Assembly (NCBI RefSeq): GCF_014640435.1
Contig: NZ_BMGY01000022.1
Coordinates: 1-64,000 of the forward strand
Length of the DNA: 64,000 nt
Source: Hymenobacter frigidus
GTDB lineage: Bacteria; Bacteroidota; Bacteroidia; Cytophagales; Hymenobacteraceae
Direction of reading: 5' to 3'
Each line of letters starts with the position of its first letter. Positions within the stretch are counted from its first letter, which is position 1. The notes beneath the pieces were generated by a model that saw only the letters and a list, made by a program, of their open reading frames with translations, made no database searches and was not told the origin of the DNA. The position numbers and the translations under genes were made by a program. Shown here piece by piece: positions 42,949 to 51,770 of this stretch.

Positions 42949-45825
42949 TTACAACCCGAGGTTGTACACGGCCTTCAGGTACACGAAAGCGCCGTTGAAG
43001 CCCATTTGCACGGGGGCGTAGGCGTACACGTCGCGGTTGGCGGGAAAAGGTGAGGCCACTCCAAAGCGGTTCTGGAAATACTGCTCAAAGGCGGCGCGAC
43101 TCTTAAATCCGCCGGGAGCCACGCCGTTGGAGGCCGCTTCGTCGATGGTATTCGGCTTCACGTTCAGCAGGTTTTGGGCACCCAGCGTCAGGCCCAAGGC
43201 CGTGGTAGCCTGAAAGCTCACGAGCAGGTCGGTGACGACGCGCGGCTTGAACACCAGCAGGTAGCCGCCGAAATCATACAGCTTTGGGTCGGAGGGGGGC
43301 ACATCGTAGTAGCTCACCTTACCAAAAAGCGTATTGCGTAGGCCTACGCCCAGCTTGCCACGGGTGTAGTTGAGACCGAGCAGAATCTTGCTGGCCGGGC
43401 TACCGGTTTCGATAAGCGAAAGCTGGCGCGGGTCGATGTAGTTGGTAGTCGGGTTGTCGTCTTCCTGCAAGCTGCGGAAGTTGGCCGGAATGTTCTGCCG
43501 CAGGATGCGGGTGCTGGTGAAGTTGGCAGCCGTGGTTACCGCCAATTGGCCGCGGCTGAGGGCGTGGCGGTAGCTGGCCACCAGGTCGAGGCCGCGGGTG
43601 CGGGTGTCTAGGTCATTAGTGAAGAACCGGGCAGCGTCCACCCGGGCGGTGGCGAAGTCCTGCTTCAGCTTCGGGTTGAAATCGAAAGATTCCTTATTCA
43701 ACAGGCCGGATAGGGTGATGCGGTCGTTGATTTCAATCTGGTACACGTCGGCCGTGAGCGAGAATGAGGACGCAGGCGTCAGCACCAATCCGGCGCTGTA
43801 GTTGATTGATTTCTCGGCGAACAGTTCCGGGATTCCCACGGCCACGCGCAACGGGTCCTGGTTGTTAAAAATGCCGTCGTAGGTTACGCCGCTCACTCCC
43901 GGCCGCTGCGTAACCTGGCGGTAGAGCACCTGCTGCAGCGAGGGCGCCCGGAAGCCCGTGTTGAAAGCGGCCCGCAAGGCCAGGAATTTGGTGGCCTGCA
44001 CCCGCGTGGCGGCCTTGTAGATAAAGGCCGAGCCGAAGGAAGAATAGTTCTCGAAGCGCAGCGCGCCGCTCACCACCCACCGCTTGGTAATGTCGGCTTC
44101 CACGTCGAGGAATGCGCCCACGTTGGTGCGGCTGCCCACTACGGCCGATGCCTCGCCGAAGCCGCTGAAGCCCTGGGCCCCCTGCTTGGCGCGGGAATTG
44201 TTGTCGTACTCCGCTTCGGCCCGCTCGTCGCCGCGCATAATTTCGTAGCGGTCGGCCCGAAACTCGCCGCCGAAGGCCACGTTGGTACCGGCCAGCACCT
44301 TGTCAAAGAACCGGTTGACGGTGGCGTTGGTCACATTCTGCAAAAACTGGAAGCCGCCGGCATTGTCAAACACCGTGGGCGAGGTAGCCGCCAGCGAGGC
44401 ATTCACCGTGTTGGCCAGGTCGTACTGCATCCGGTTGTAGCCGGTGGTGTTGCTCAGGTCCAGGGTCCAGTGGTTGGGGCCGCTGCGGCCGAACGCGACG
44501 CCCAGCGTGGCTGACCCGTCATTAATTCGGGTGTTCACCTCGGGCTGGTAGCCGTTGGGAAACAGTTCGGCAACTACTTCATTGGGCTGCCGGGCTTTCA
44601 GCACCCACGGCGTAGCCGCCTGCCCGCGGCGAAAGTTATACCCCCCAAAGCCGTAGAAAGCCAGCCAGTCGGTGGCTACTACCCGGGCATTGAGCAGGCC
44701 GCGCACGTTGCGCACGCGGGCGTCACCGTTGCGCTGCACAAAATCATTGTAGGTTTTGCCGGCGGCGGCCAGGGCGGCTTGCTCAGCGGCCGGGTTATTG
44801 GCCACAAATACGGGCGTCACCAGCGGGTTGCGGTTGTAGCCGCGGATGGTGCGGTCACGGTAGTCGGCATCGGCCGTCAGGTTCAAAAAGCCTTTCTGGC
44901 CCAGCCGAAAGCCCTTGTTCACGCCCAGCAGCGTCGACAAGCCGTCGCCCGCGCTCGTAATGCCCGTATTGAGGAGCACGCTGCCGGCGTGGTTGTCACT
45001 TTTTAGGCTGATGTTCATCACGCCGGCAATGGCATCGGAGCCGTACTGAGCGGCGGCTCCGTCGCGCAGCACTTCCACCCGCTCCACGCCCAGGCTCGGC
45101 AGGGTGTTCAGGTCGGTACCCACGCTGCCCAGGCCACGGTCGCTGAGCAGGTTCACCAGGGCCGTGGTGTGGCGGCGCTTGCCGTTCACCAGCACCAGCA
45201 TCTGGTCGGAGCCCAGGCCCCGCAGGTTGGAAGGGTCCACGTGGTCGGAGCCACCGGCCCCCGTCTGGCGGGTCGAGTTGAAGGCCGGCACGGTGTACTG
45301 AAGCAGTTGCGTCAGGTCGGTTTGGGGCACGCTGCGCACCAGCGTGGCCACGTCCACCACGTCAACTGGTACCGCTGATTCCAGCGCGGTCCGGTCATCG
45401 CGGCGCGTACCTACGGCCACCGTTTCCGGGTTCAGCACCACGGCCAACGACGTGGTCTCATCTGCCTTCAAATATACGTTGGTGATATTCTGAGCGCGGA
45501 ATCCGGATTGCTGCACCTGCACGATGTAGGGTCCGCCAGCTACTAAGCCAGTCACGGCAAAGCGGCCGGTTTCGTTGGTGGTGGTGGTGCGGCGGGTGCC
45601 GGTAGCCAAGTAGTATACCGTAACAAGAGCCCCCGCCAATGAGGGGCCAGCGGCCGCCTCGTTGGCCGAAACCACCTGGCCGCTTAGGCTGGTACCAACT
45701 GGGGCAATGGTCGCCGTGGGTGGGTTGGCCGGTCCTTCCGGCGCTTGGGCATAAGCAGTCGAGAAAGGTAGTCCGGCGCTCAGCAACAGGCCGAGCAACC
45801 GGGGACAGCGAGTAAAATGCGTCAT
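42949..45825 (-). CDS. TonB-dependent outer-membrane receptor
   Basis: A 958-residue receptor. A signal peptide (cleavage near AYAQA, residue 27) is followed by a carboxypeptidase-regulatory-like domain (SLSGQVVSANEAAAGP, residues about 45-130), a plug (VERVEVLRDGAAAQYGSDAIAGVMNI, cited in part as VLRDGAAAQYG) and a 22-strand barrel ending in an aromatic-poor YNLGL. It belongs to the large Bacteroidota family of 'TonB-dependent receptor plug' proteins without a SusD partner, so it may import iron complexes or vitamin-like ligands rather than glycans. The ligand is not evident. The start at 45825 gives the signal peptide. Confidence 0.93.
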   Translation of the reverse strand: MTHFTRCPRLLGLLLSAGLPFSTAYAQAPEGPANPPTATIAPVGTSLSGQVVSANEAAAGPSLAGALVTVYYLATGTRRTTTTNETGRFAVTGLVAGGPYIVQVQQSGFRAQNITNVYLKADETTSLAVVLNPETVAVGTRRDDRTALESAVPVDVVDVATLVRSVPQTDLTQLLQYTVPAFNSTRQTGAGGSDHVDPSNLRGLGSDQMLVLVNGKRRHTTALVNLLSDRGLGSVGTDLNTLPSLGVERVEVLRDGAAAQYGSDAIAGVMNISLKSDNHAGSVLLNTGITSAGDGLSTLLGVNKGFRLGQKGFLNLTADADYRDRTIRGYNRNPLVTPVFVANNPAAEQAALAAAGKTYNDFVQRNGDARVRNVRGLLNARVVATDWLAFYGFGGYNFRRGQAATPWVLKARQPNEVVAELFPNGYQPEVNTRINDGSATLGVAFGRSGPNHWTLDLSNTTGYNRMQYDLANTVNASLAATSPTVFDNAGGFQFLQNVTNATVNRFFDKVLAGTNVAFGGEFRADRYEIMRGDERAEAEYDNNSRAKQGAQGFSGFGEASAVVGSRTNVGAFLDVEADITKRWVVSGALRFENYSSFGSAFIYKAATRVQATKFLALRAAFNTGFRAPSLQQVLYRQVTQRPGVSGVTYDGIFNNQDPLRVAVGIPELFAEKSINYSAGLVLTPASSFSLTADVYQIEINDRITLSGLLNKESFDFNPKLKQDFATARVDAARFFTNDLDTRTRGLDLVASYRHALSRGQLAVTTAANFTSTRILRQNIPANFRSLQEDDNPTTNYIDPRQLSLIETGSPASKILLGLNYTRGKLGVGLRNTLFGKVSYYDVPPSDPKLYDFGGYLLVFKPRVVTDLLVSFQATTALGLTLGAQNLLNVKPNTIDEAASNGVAPGGFKSRAAFEQYFQNRFGVASPFPANRDVYAYAPVQMGFNGAFVYLKAVYNLGL

Positions 45826-46158
45826 GTAAAATAGTTTGGTATTAAATCGTGTGGCAACCTTAATCAATGATGATACAAAAGGTTTAGCATCGGCAGTCAG
45901 CTTAGGACTGATTTTAATACTTTCCAGTGATAGATTGCGGAGAAAATATCCCGGAAAACCCCAGTTTGTCTCAATTTTCCAATCCCAAAAGTTTATTGGC
46001 TCGTCATTAAAAAAATTATTCGCCTGACAGTCAATAAGTATTTTACTATCAGCTGTTTTCGAACCCCATAATCGGAATCTTTTTCTTTAAAATCATCAAC
46101 TTTTTTGAGCTTGCCTAGTTGGACAATCCTGACAACCAATCTATTTCTTCTTTATCCA
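45826..46158. other. AT-rich intergenic region with divergent promoters
   Basis: This 333-bp region separates the TonB receptor from the CHRD lipoprotein. It is much richer in A and T than the surrounding genes. I do not see a full TTG/TAnnTTTG promoter, Fur box or other clear operator. No coding frame is convincing. Confidence 0.5.
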
Positions 46159-46593
46159 ATGAAAAATTCCTACGCCTACTTGGCTCTCGCAACCGTTGGC
46201 CTGCTGGCATCGTGCAGCAAAAAGGAAGAAGCTGCGCCTGCGCCAACAACCACCACGCTCTCGGCTACCATCAACGGTGCGCAGCAAGTACCCGCCAACA
46301 ACTCCACCGCAACGGGCACCTTTACCGGCACCTACGTTAGCACCAGCAAGCAGCTAACATACACCGTTACTTACCAGGGCCTTACCCCTTCTGTCGCGCA
46401 CATTCACACGGGTGCACCAGGGGCCACCGGCCAGGTCGCCATTCCCTTCGCCAACCTGGCCTCACCCATCACGGGCACGGTTACGCTCACTCCCGAGCAA
46501 GCCGACAACCTGCTGAATAACCGCATGTATGTGAACATTCACACCGCCGGTACTTACAGCGGTGGTGAAATTCGCGGCGATATCAAGAAGTAA
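46159..46593 (+). CDS. CHRD domain lipoprotein
   Basis: A 144-residue lipoprotein; the signal peptide ends in a lipobox (GLLASC, Cys19). The CHRD domain, also found in chordin, follows: LSATINGAQQVPANNSTATGT (in parts), SVAHIHTGAPGATG and MYVNIHTAGTYSGGEIRGDI. The two His-containing motifs HIHTG and NIHTA are family hallmarks. The molecular role is not established in bacteria. It is likely held at the cell surface or in the periplasm. Confidence 0.9.
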   Translation: MKNSYAYLALATVGLLASCSKKEEAAPAPTTTTLSATINGAQQVPANNSTATGTFTGTYVSTSKQLTYTVTYQGLTPSVAHIHTGAPGATGQVAIPFANLASPITGTVTLTPEQADNLLNNRMYVNIHTAGTYSGGEIRGDIKK

Positions 46594-46633
46594 CATAATT
46601 ACGTAGCAGCTTGGCGGATATTTCGGCCAAGCC

Positions 46634-46681
46634 GTTCACAGAACAGGCCCGCTACCTCCGTAGCGGGCCTGTTCTGTGAAC
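46634..46681. terminator. Bidirectional hairpin between the CHRD and ppk1 genes
   Basis: GTTCACAGAACAGGCCCGCTA and its exact complement surround a 6-nt loop, a 21-bp perfect stem between convergent genes. Confidence 0.85.
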
Positions 46682-46696
46682 GACAAATTGGGCTAA

Positions 46697-48751
46697 CTAC
46701 CGCCGTTTCTTCAAGCTTTTCAGCCACGCATACGTTGCTTCCTGGGCCCGCAGCGGTTTGGCACCGGCAGCGGGCTGGATGAAGTTGTTCTCAAAGTCGC
46801 GGGCCTTCACGGTGTCGTGCCGCTGCAAGTCGAGCAGGTGGCGCACTTCGGCGCGCAGGGCTTCATCGAAGATGGGGAAGGCCACTTCCACGCGCCGGTC
46901 AAGGTTGCGGGTCATCCAGTCAGCCGACGACACGTACACCTTTTCCTCGCCGCCGTGGGCAAACACGTACACCCGGCTGTGCTCCAGGTAACGGTCCACA
47001 AGGCCACGCTGCTGAATATTTTCGCTCAGGCCCGGCTGGCCGGGCACCAGGCAGCCAATGCCCCGCACAATGAGCTCGACCCGCACGCCGGCCTGGCTGG
47101 CGGCATAAAGCTTGGCAATCATGCCTTCATCCTGCACGGCGTTCAGCTTGAGCAGAATGTAGGCTTCGTGACCTTTTTTGGCCTGCTTGATTTCGTAGTC
47201 AATCAGGGCGGTGAGGCCGGGGCGCAGGCCAAAGGGCGCCACCAGCAGGTGCTCCAGCGCGGGCACCACGCTTTGGTCGAGCAGGTAGCCGAACACGGCG
47301 GCGGCTTCGCGGGTCAGCCGCTCATCGGCCGTAAACAGGCCGTGGTCGGTATACACCTCACTGGTACTCTCGTTGAAATTGCCGGTGCTGAAGTAGGCGT
47401 AGCGGCGGGCGGTATCGTCGGCTTCGCGGCGGGCAATGAGCAGCAGCTTGCTGTGCACCTTGAACTCGGGCGGCGAGAAGATGACCTGCGCGCCCGCCCG
47501 CTGCAGCTTCTCGGCCCAGAACAGGTTCGACTCTTCATCGAAGCGGGCTTTGAGCTCCACCACCACCGTCACCTGCTTGCCGTGCTTGGCCGCTTTGAGC
47601 AGGGCTTTCACCACGGCGCTTTTGCTGGCCACGCGGTAGAGCGTGATGCTGATGGCCGACACGCGCGGGTCGGCGGCGGCTTCGGCCAGCACCCGCGTCA
47701 CGTAGTCGAACGACTGGTAGGGCGGGTGCAGCAGGTGGTCGCGCTGGCCAACGGCATCGAGCAGGCTGCCCGTGCGCGGTAGCGTGGGGTGCGGCAGCGC
47801 CGGCCGGGGCGGGTACTGAAACCGGGCCTCATCGAACGTGGGAAAGCCGAAAAAGTCCCGGAAATTGTGGTAGCGGCTGCCCTCCACCAGTTCCTCGTCG
47901 CCGATGCCGGTTTTCTGCTTGATGGCCCGCAGGGTTTCCGCGGGCATGGCGGGGTCAAACAGCAGGCGGGCCGGAAAGCCGGTTTCGCGCTTGCCCAGGC
48001 TGCTGCGGATTTTCTCCATCAAGTCGCCCGACACTTCTTCTTCGATGTCCAGCTCGGCATCACGCGAGAGCTTGATGGCGTTGACCTCCACCCGCGCGTA
48101 GGCCGGGAACATGGCCGCCGCCCCCACCCGCACCACGTCGTCGAGGAACAGCACGTACCGTTCCTCGCCTTCGTCGGGCAGGCGCACGAAGCGACCGCCG
48201 TGGCGCTTGGTGGGCAGCTCCATTATCAGCACACGCTCGGCTTCGGCTTTCTTGCTTTTCGCCAGGAGCTGGCTCAGGAAGAACGTGAGGTACACGGTCT
48301 GGTCCTTGAGGAACAAGTGGTGCAGCGTGTCGTCGAGCACCACGGGCGAGAGTAGGTCGCGCACGTTTTCCTCAAAGTAGCGGGCCGTCCACTCGCGTTG
48401 CGTCTCGCTGAGTTCGGCCTCGCTCAGCAGGTGAATGTGCTGGGCCGTGAGCGCGGGCAGCAACTGCTCGCGGAACGTGGCCCCAAACTCTTGCTGCTGC
48501 CGGGACACTTCGGTCAGCACCTCGCGCAGCTGCCGTTTGGGGCTTTCGCCCAGCTTGTCCCGGGTTTTCTTCTTCAGCTTGCTCAGCCGGCGCAGCGTGG
48601 CCACCCGCACCTTGAAAAACTCATCGAGGTTGCTGCTGAAAATAGCCAGAAACTTCAGCCGCTCCAGCAGCGGCACGGTGGGGCTCTGAGCTTCTTGCAG
48701 CACGCGGGCGTTGAAACGCAGCCAACTCAGGTCGCGGGAAAGGGTTTTCAA
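46697..48751 (-). CDS. ppk1: Polyphosphate kinase 1
   Basis: PPK1 reversibly polymerises the gamma phosphate of ATP into inorganic polyphosphate. The 684-residue product starts at a TTG (no ATG lies in frame upstream) and continues with SRDLSWLRFNARVLQEA, the conserved N-terminus. Later landmarks are SNLDEFFKVRV, the phosphorylated-His region FKVHSKLLLIARR, the second His region and YVSSADWMTRNLDRRVE near the C-terminus. It lies 66 bp downstream of sixA on the same strand and may be cotranscribed with it. Confidence 0.96.
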   Translation of the reverse strand: MKTLSRDLSWLRFNARVLQEAQSPTVPLLERLKFLAIFSSNLDEFFKVRVATLRRLSKLKKKTRDKLGESPKRQLREVLTEVSRQQQEFGATFREQLLPALTAQHIHLLSEAELSETQREWTARYFEENVRDLLSPVVLDDTLHHLFLKDQTVYLTFFLSQLLAKSKKAEAERVLIMELPTKRHGGRFVRLPDEGEERYVLFLDDVVRVGAAAMFPAYARVEVNAIKLSRDAELDIEEEVSGDLMEKIRSSLGKRETGFPARLLFDPAMPAETLRAIKQKTGIGDEELVEGSRYHNFRDFFGFPTFDEARFQYPPRPALPHPTLPRTGSLLDAVGQRDHLLHPPYQSFDYVTRVLAEAAADPRVSAISITLYRVASKSAVVKALLKAAKHGKQVTVVVELKARFDEESNLFWAEKLQRAGAQVIFSPPEFKVHSKLLLIARREADDTARRYAYFSTGNFNESTSEVYTDHGLFTADERLTREAAAVFGYLLDQSVVPALEHLLVAPFGLRPGLTALIDYEIKQAKKGHEAYILLKLNAVQDEGMIAKLYAASQAGVRVELIVRGIGCLVPGQPGLSENIQQRGLVDRYLEHSRVYVFAHGGEEKVYVSSADWMTRNLDRRVEVAFPIFDEALRAEVRHLLDLQRHDTVKARDFENNFIQPAAGAKPLRAQEATYAWLKSLKKRR

Positions 48752-48817
48752 TTGGGGGGGATGGATTGAGGATTAACAGGACATCGTCCTTTTTTCGCTG
48801 CTCCAAGCAAGCGGCGC

Positions 48818-49312
48818 TTACTCCACATTGCGCGGGTAATCGTAGAAATAAAACTCGGCGTTCACCTGGCTCACCTCCTCCCAATGGTCGCAGGAAAAGC
48901 GCAGGCACACCACGGCGGCGGTGGGCATCTCATTCAGCGAGGAGGGCGACAGCACGTTGGCCACCCCGGTAATGGTGGGGTTGTGGCCCACCAGCAGGAC
49001 CGAACCAGCGGCATCGGGCAAGTCCTTGATGATGGCGAGCAGGTCATCAACCTCAGCCCCGTAGATGCCGGGCTCTACCTTAATTTTTTCGTGTGGAAAC
49101 TGCATCTCGCGGGCCACCAGCAAAGCGGTGCTCATGGCACGCACGGCCGGCGAGCTCACAATAATGTCGGGGTGAATCTGGCGCTTGGCCAGGGCCTGAC
49201 CCATCAGAGGCGCATCGTCGCGGCCACGGTCGTTGAGGGGACGTTCCTGGTCACTGAGCTCATCGAAGCTCCAGCTGGATTTAGCGTGGCGAAGAAGATA
49301 TAGAGTTTTCAT
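48818..49312 (-). CDS. sixA: SixA-like histidine phosphatase
   Basis: A 164-residue branch-1 histidine phosphatase. The RHG-type motif is R8-H9 in YLLRHAKSSW, and the second active-site His is in VLLVGHNPT. SixA removes phosphate from phosphohistidine in proteins such as HPt domains or the nitrogen phosphotransferase system in E. coli; in Bacteroidota it often sits next to ppk, as here. It is cytoplasmic. The ATG at 49312 directly precedes the first strand. Confidence 0.92.
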   Translation of the reverse strand: MKTLYLLRHAKSSWSFDELSDQERPLNDRGRDDAPLMGQALAKRQIHPDIIVSSPAVRAMSTALLVAREMQFPHEKIKVEPGIYGAEVDDLLAIIKDLPDAAGSVLLVGHNPTITGVANVLSPSSLNEMPTAAVVCLRFSCDHWEEVSQVNAEFYFYDYPRNVE

Positions 49313-49487
49313 GGGGACGAAGCTAACGGCGTTTTGCTTACCCTGGGTGTTAGGAAAAGGTTATGCCGGGTGGAAAATGAAAACCAGCCAATCGAGCGCG
49401 GTCAATCGGAACCAGTCAGGTTGAGCGCTGAGCAGCATGACATCCATGCTTAACATTCCTGGTGTTTAACGTCCACCCGTTGTCATA

Positions 49488-49520
49488 GAAAAGGCCTCGG
49501 CTGTTGAGCCGAGGCCTTTC
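49488..49520. terminator. Terminator between sixA promoter region and the M43 gene
   Basis: GAAAAGGCCTCGG and CCGAGGCCTTTC form a stem with an 8-nt loop and T-run, 37 bp beyond the M43 protease stop. It terminates that minus-strand gene. Confidence 0.85.
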
Positions 49521-49557
49521 GAAACAGGTGTGCAACGCCGTGCGCGTGGCCCTGTGG

Positions 49558-51318
49558 CTACTCCTTCACGAAGCGCTGGTGGGTGGTGCCGGCAGCATCG
49601 GTCACGCTCAGCAGGTAAACGCCGGCGCGCAGCATCGACACGTCCAGCTGGCCGTCGGTGAAGCTCAGGCCGCGCACTTCAGCACCGCGCAAGTCGTGCA
49701 CGCGCACCGAGAATGCCCGCTCGGCGTCGGCGCTCAGTGGGCGGGCAATGCTCAGCACGTTGGCGGCTGGGTTAGGGTACAGGGTGTACTGCTCAGCCGA
49801 GCCGTTGGGGTTGGCCAGGCGGGCCGTAGCGCCGCTGGTGCGGGCCGTACCACCGGTGATGTTGACGGTGTAGTCTTCGGTTTCGCCGTAGCTGTAGGTG
49901 CCGCAGCTGGTGGTGGCCGAGTTGTCGCTCAGCACTACGCGCAGGCGGGTAGCCCCGCTCTTGGCCAAGGCGGGCACTGTGAAGCTGCCCGTGCGAATAG
50001 CGGTGCTGGTGCTGCCAGCGGCATTCACCACCAACTCACCGGCATCGGTGAACACGCCGTTCTGGTTGTAGTCGATGTATACTTTCACGTACTCGGTGTA
50101 GGCCGTGCCCACGAAACCCGCCGAGAAGCTCACGGTCTGGGCCGAGCCCGCGGCTACGCTGGTGCTCAAGGCCGTGCCGTTGTAGTAGCCGGCATCAGCA
50201 CCCGAGGTGCGGGCAATGGTGCCCAGCTTCACGTAGTCAATAAACTCGTAGGCCACGCTGGTGCCCTTGCTGGCGCAATAAGCAACGGTGGGGGGAGGCG
50301 TGGTGCCGCTGGGGACCGTGCCGCCCGCCGAGGTGAGCAGGCTGGCGCGCGCGCCACCGGTGCTAAACAAGGCATTCATGCGGGAGCTCTGGCCGGTCGA
50401 GAACATGTACATGGCCGCGTCGTCGGTGTAATCCATGTAGTCCATGAACATGTCGCCGTTCGGGCCGTTCGAGCAGGAGACCTGTGGGAAAACGGGCTTG
50501 CCGTAATTCTCATCGGCTTGGTTAGGGGTGTCGGCTACGTTGTCGGTGCCAGTGCAGGCCGTTCCGTCATCGCCCCAGATATGGCTCAGGTTCAGCCAGT
50601 GGCCTACTTCGTGGCTGCCGGTGCGGCCCAGGTTAAAGGGTGCGGTCACGGAGCCGGTGCGGCCAATGTACACGGGTGAAATCACCACGCCGTCGGTGGC
50701 CGCCGCGCCGCCGGGAAACTGGGCATAGCCCAGGATGCCGCCGCCGATAGTGCCCACCCACAGGTTGAGGTACTGGCTGGCGTTCCAGGCGTCGAGGCCG
50801 CCCGTGCTTGCTTTCTTGATTTTATCGGCCGTGCCCCACGTGGTAATGGTGCTGCTCTTGCGCTCGATGCCGTTGGTAGCGGTGCCGGCCGGCGTGCGCT
50901 TGGCCAGCACGAACTGAATGCCTGCGTCGGCGGCGAGGCCGGCAAATGCGGCGGGCACCTTACCCGCATCAGCGTTCAGTTTGTGAAAGTCCTCGTTCAG
51001 CACGTCAATCTGCGACTGAATCTGGGCATCGGAAATGTTTTCAGTAGTCGTGCTGTACAGCACGTGCACCACCACCGGAATGGTCACGGTGATGGCGCTG
51101 GTGCGCTGGGCAGTGCCCACTTGCCGGGCCGCGAATTTCAACGCCTCGTTGTTGATGGCGCTCATGCGCTGAGCCAAACCGGGGTCAGCCGCCAGCTGGG
51201 CCTGCAACACTGCGTCGGTGGCGCAACTGCGATGAGCGGGAGCCTGCGCGTTGGCCGGAGCGGAAACAAGCGCCAGACCAGCTAAGCCCAATGCCAGGGA
51301 GTAAACATTTTTCTTCAT
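49558..51318 (-). CDS. Secreted M43 (cytophagalysin/pappalysin-type) metalloprotease with GEVED and T9SS domains
   Basis: A 586-residue exported protease. A signal peptide (cleavage near ANAQA, residue 25) leads to a short propeptide and the M43 catalytic domain. The elongated zinc motif is HEVGHWLNLSH, with ligands H236, H240 and H246, and the Met-turn is MDYMDY. Residues about 350-480 form a GEVED-type beta domain (YIDYNQNGVFTDAGELV). The C-terminal sorting domain shows LYPNPAANVL and GVYLLSVTD. It probably digests extracellular proteins. It is a paralogue of the next gene on the minus strand. Confidence 0.92.
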   Translation of the reverse strand: MKKNVYSLALGLAGLALVSAPANAQAPAHRSCATDAVLQAQLAADPGLAQRMSAINNEALKFAARQVGTAQRTSAITVTIPVVVHVLYSTTTENISDAQIQSQIDVLNEDFHKLNADAGKVPAAFAGLAADAGIQFVLAKRTPAGTATNGIERKSSTITTWGTADKIKKASTGGLDAWNASQYLNLWVGTIGGGILGYAQFPGGAAATDGVVISPVYIGRTGSVTAPFNLGRTGSHEVGHWLNLSHIWGDDGTACTGTDNVADTPNQADENYGKPVFPQVSCSNGPNGDMFMDYMDYTDDAAMYMFSTGQSSRMNALFSTGGARASLLTSAGGTVPSGTTPPPTVAYCASKGTSVAYEFIDYVKLGTIARTSGADAGYYNGTALSTSVAAGSAQTVSFSAGFVGTAYTEYVKVYIDYNQNGVFTDAGELVVNAAGSTSTAIRTGSFTVPALAKSGATRLRVVLSDNSATTSCGTYSYGETEDYTVNITGGTARTSGATARLANPNGSAEQYTLYPNPAANVLSIARPLSADAERAFSVRVHDLRGAEVRGLSFTDGQLDVSMLRAGVYLLSVTDAAGTTHQRFVKE

Positions 51319-51334
51319 ATAAAATGGTGTTATT

Positions 51335-51486
51335 GAAGCTATTTAGTAATTTTTTAGTCGGTCATGCCGAGCGCAGCCGAGGCATCTCGCTCGGGCCGTC
51401 CGGGCCGTTCAACGAGGCAGGCGAGATGCCTCGGCTACGCTCGGCATGACGGTTAATTCGTTTTTTTTGAATTCCTAAACAGCTTC
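51335..51486. mobile_element. MITE-like element with AGCTGTTTAG termini, complete copy 2
   Basis: Reads GAAGCTATTTAG at the left and CTAAACAGCTTC at the right, so it has inverted termini. The family A palindrome at 51361-51450 fills the centre. Arms between the termini and the palindrome are A/T-rich (TAATTTTTTAGTC, GAATTCAAAAAAAACG on the reverse strand) as in the copy at 7936-8101. It is in the 5' region of the upstream M43 gene. Confidence 0.75.
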
Positions 51487-51711
51487 TTAGTTAAGAATGA
51501 GTAAAGAGCTGCAAGCTATTATTTTATTTTGCCATATTGGCAATAAAATTCCGGCACTTGGGGCAATATTTTTTAATATTAGCAACATAGAACCAATAAG
51601 CTGGCATTATCAATAGAATTGTCAGTTAATATTCATACTAAACCTGTCTTTATTCGCTAACTATTTTGGCTATGCGTTAACTGCCAAATTACCAGTTTGC
51701 TAGAACGCAAA

Positions 51712-51738
51712 AACGCCCTGCCGATGAGGCAGGGCGTT
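51712..51738 (-). terminator. Terminator after the second M43 gene
   Basis: AACGCCCTGCC and GGCAGGGCGTT form an 11-bp stem with a 5-nt loop. The minus strand then runs into a T-tract. It ends the 51771-53063 gene. Confidence 0.85.
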
Positions 51739-51770
51739 GCAGGGCACGCAGCGTGAAAGCGGCGGGCGGT

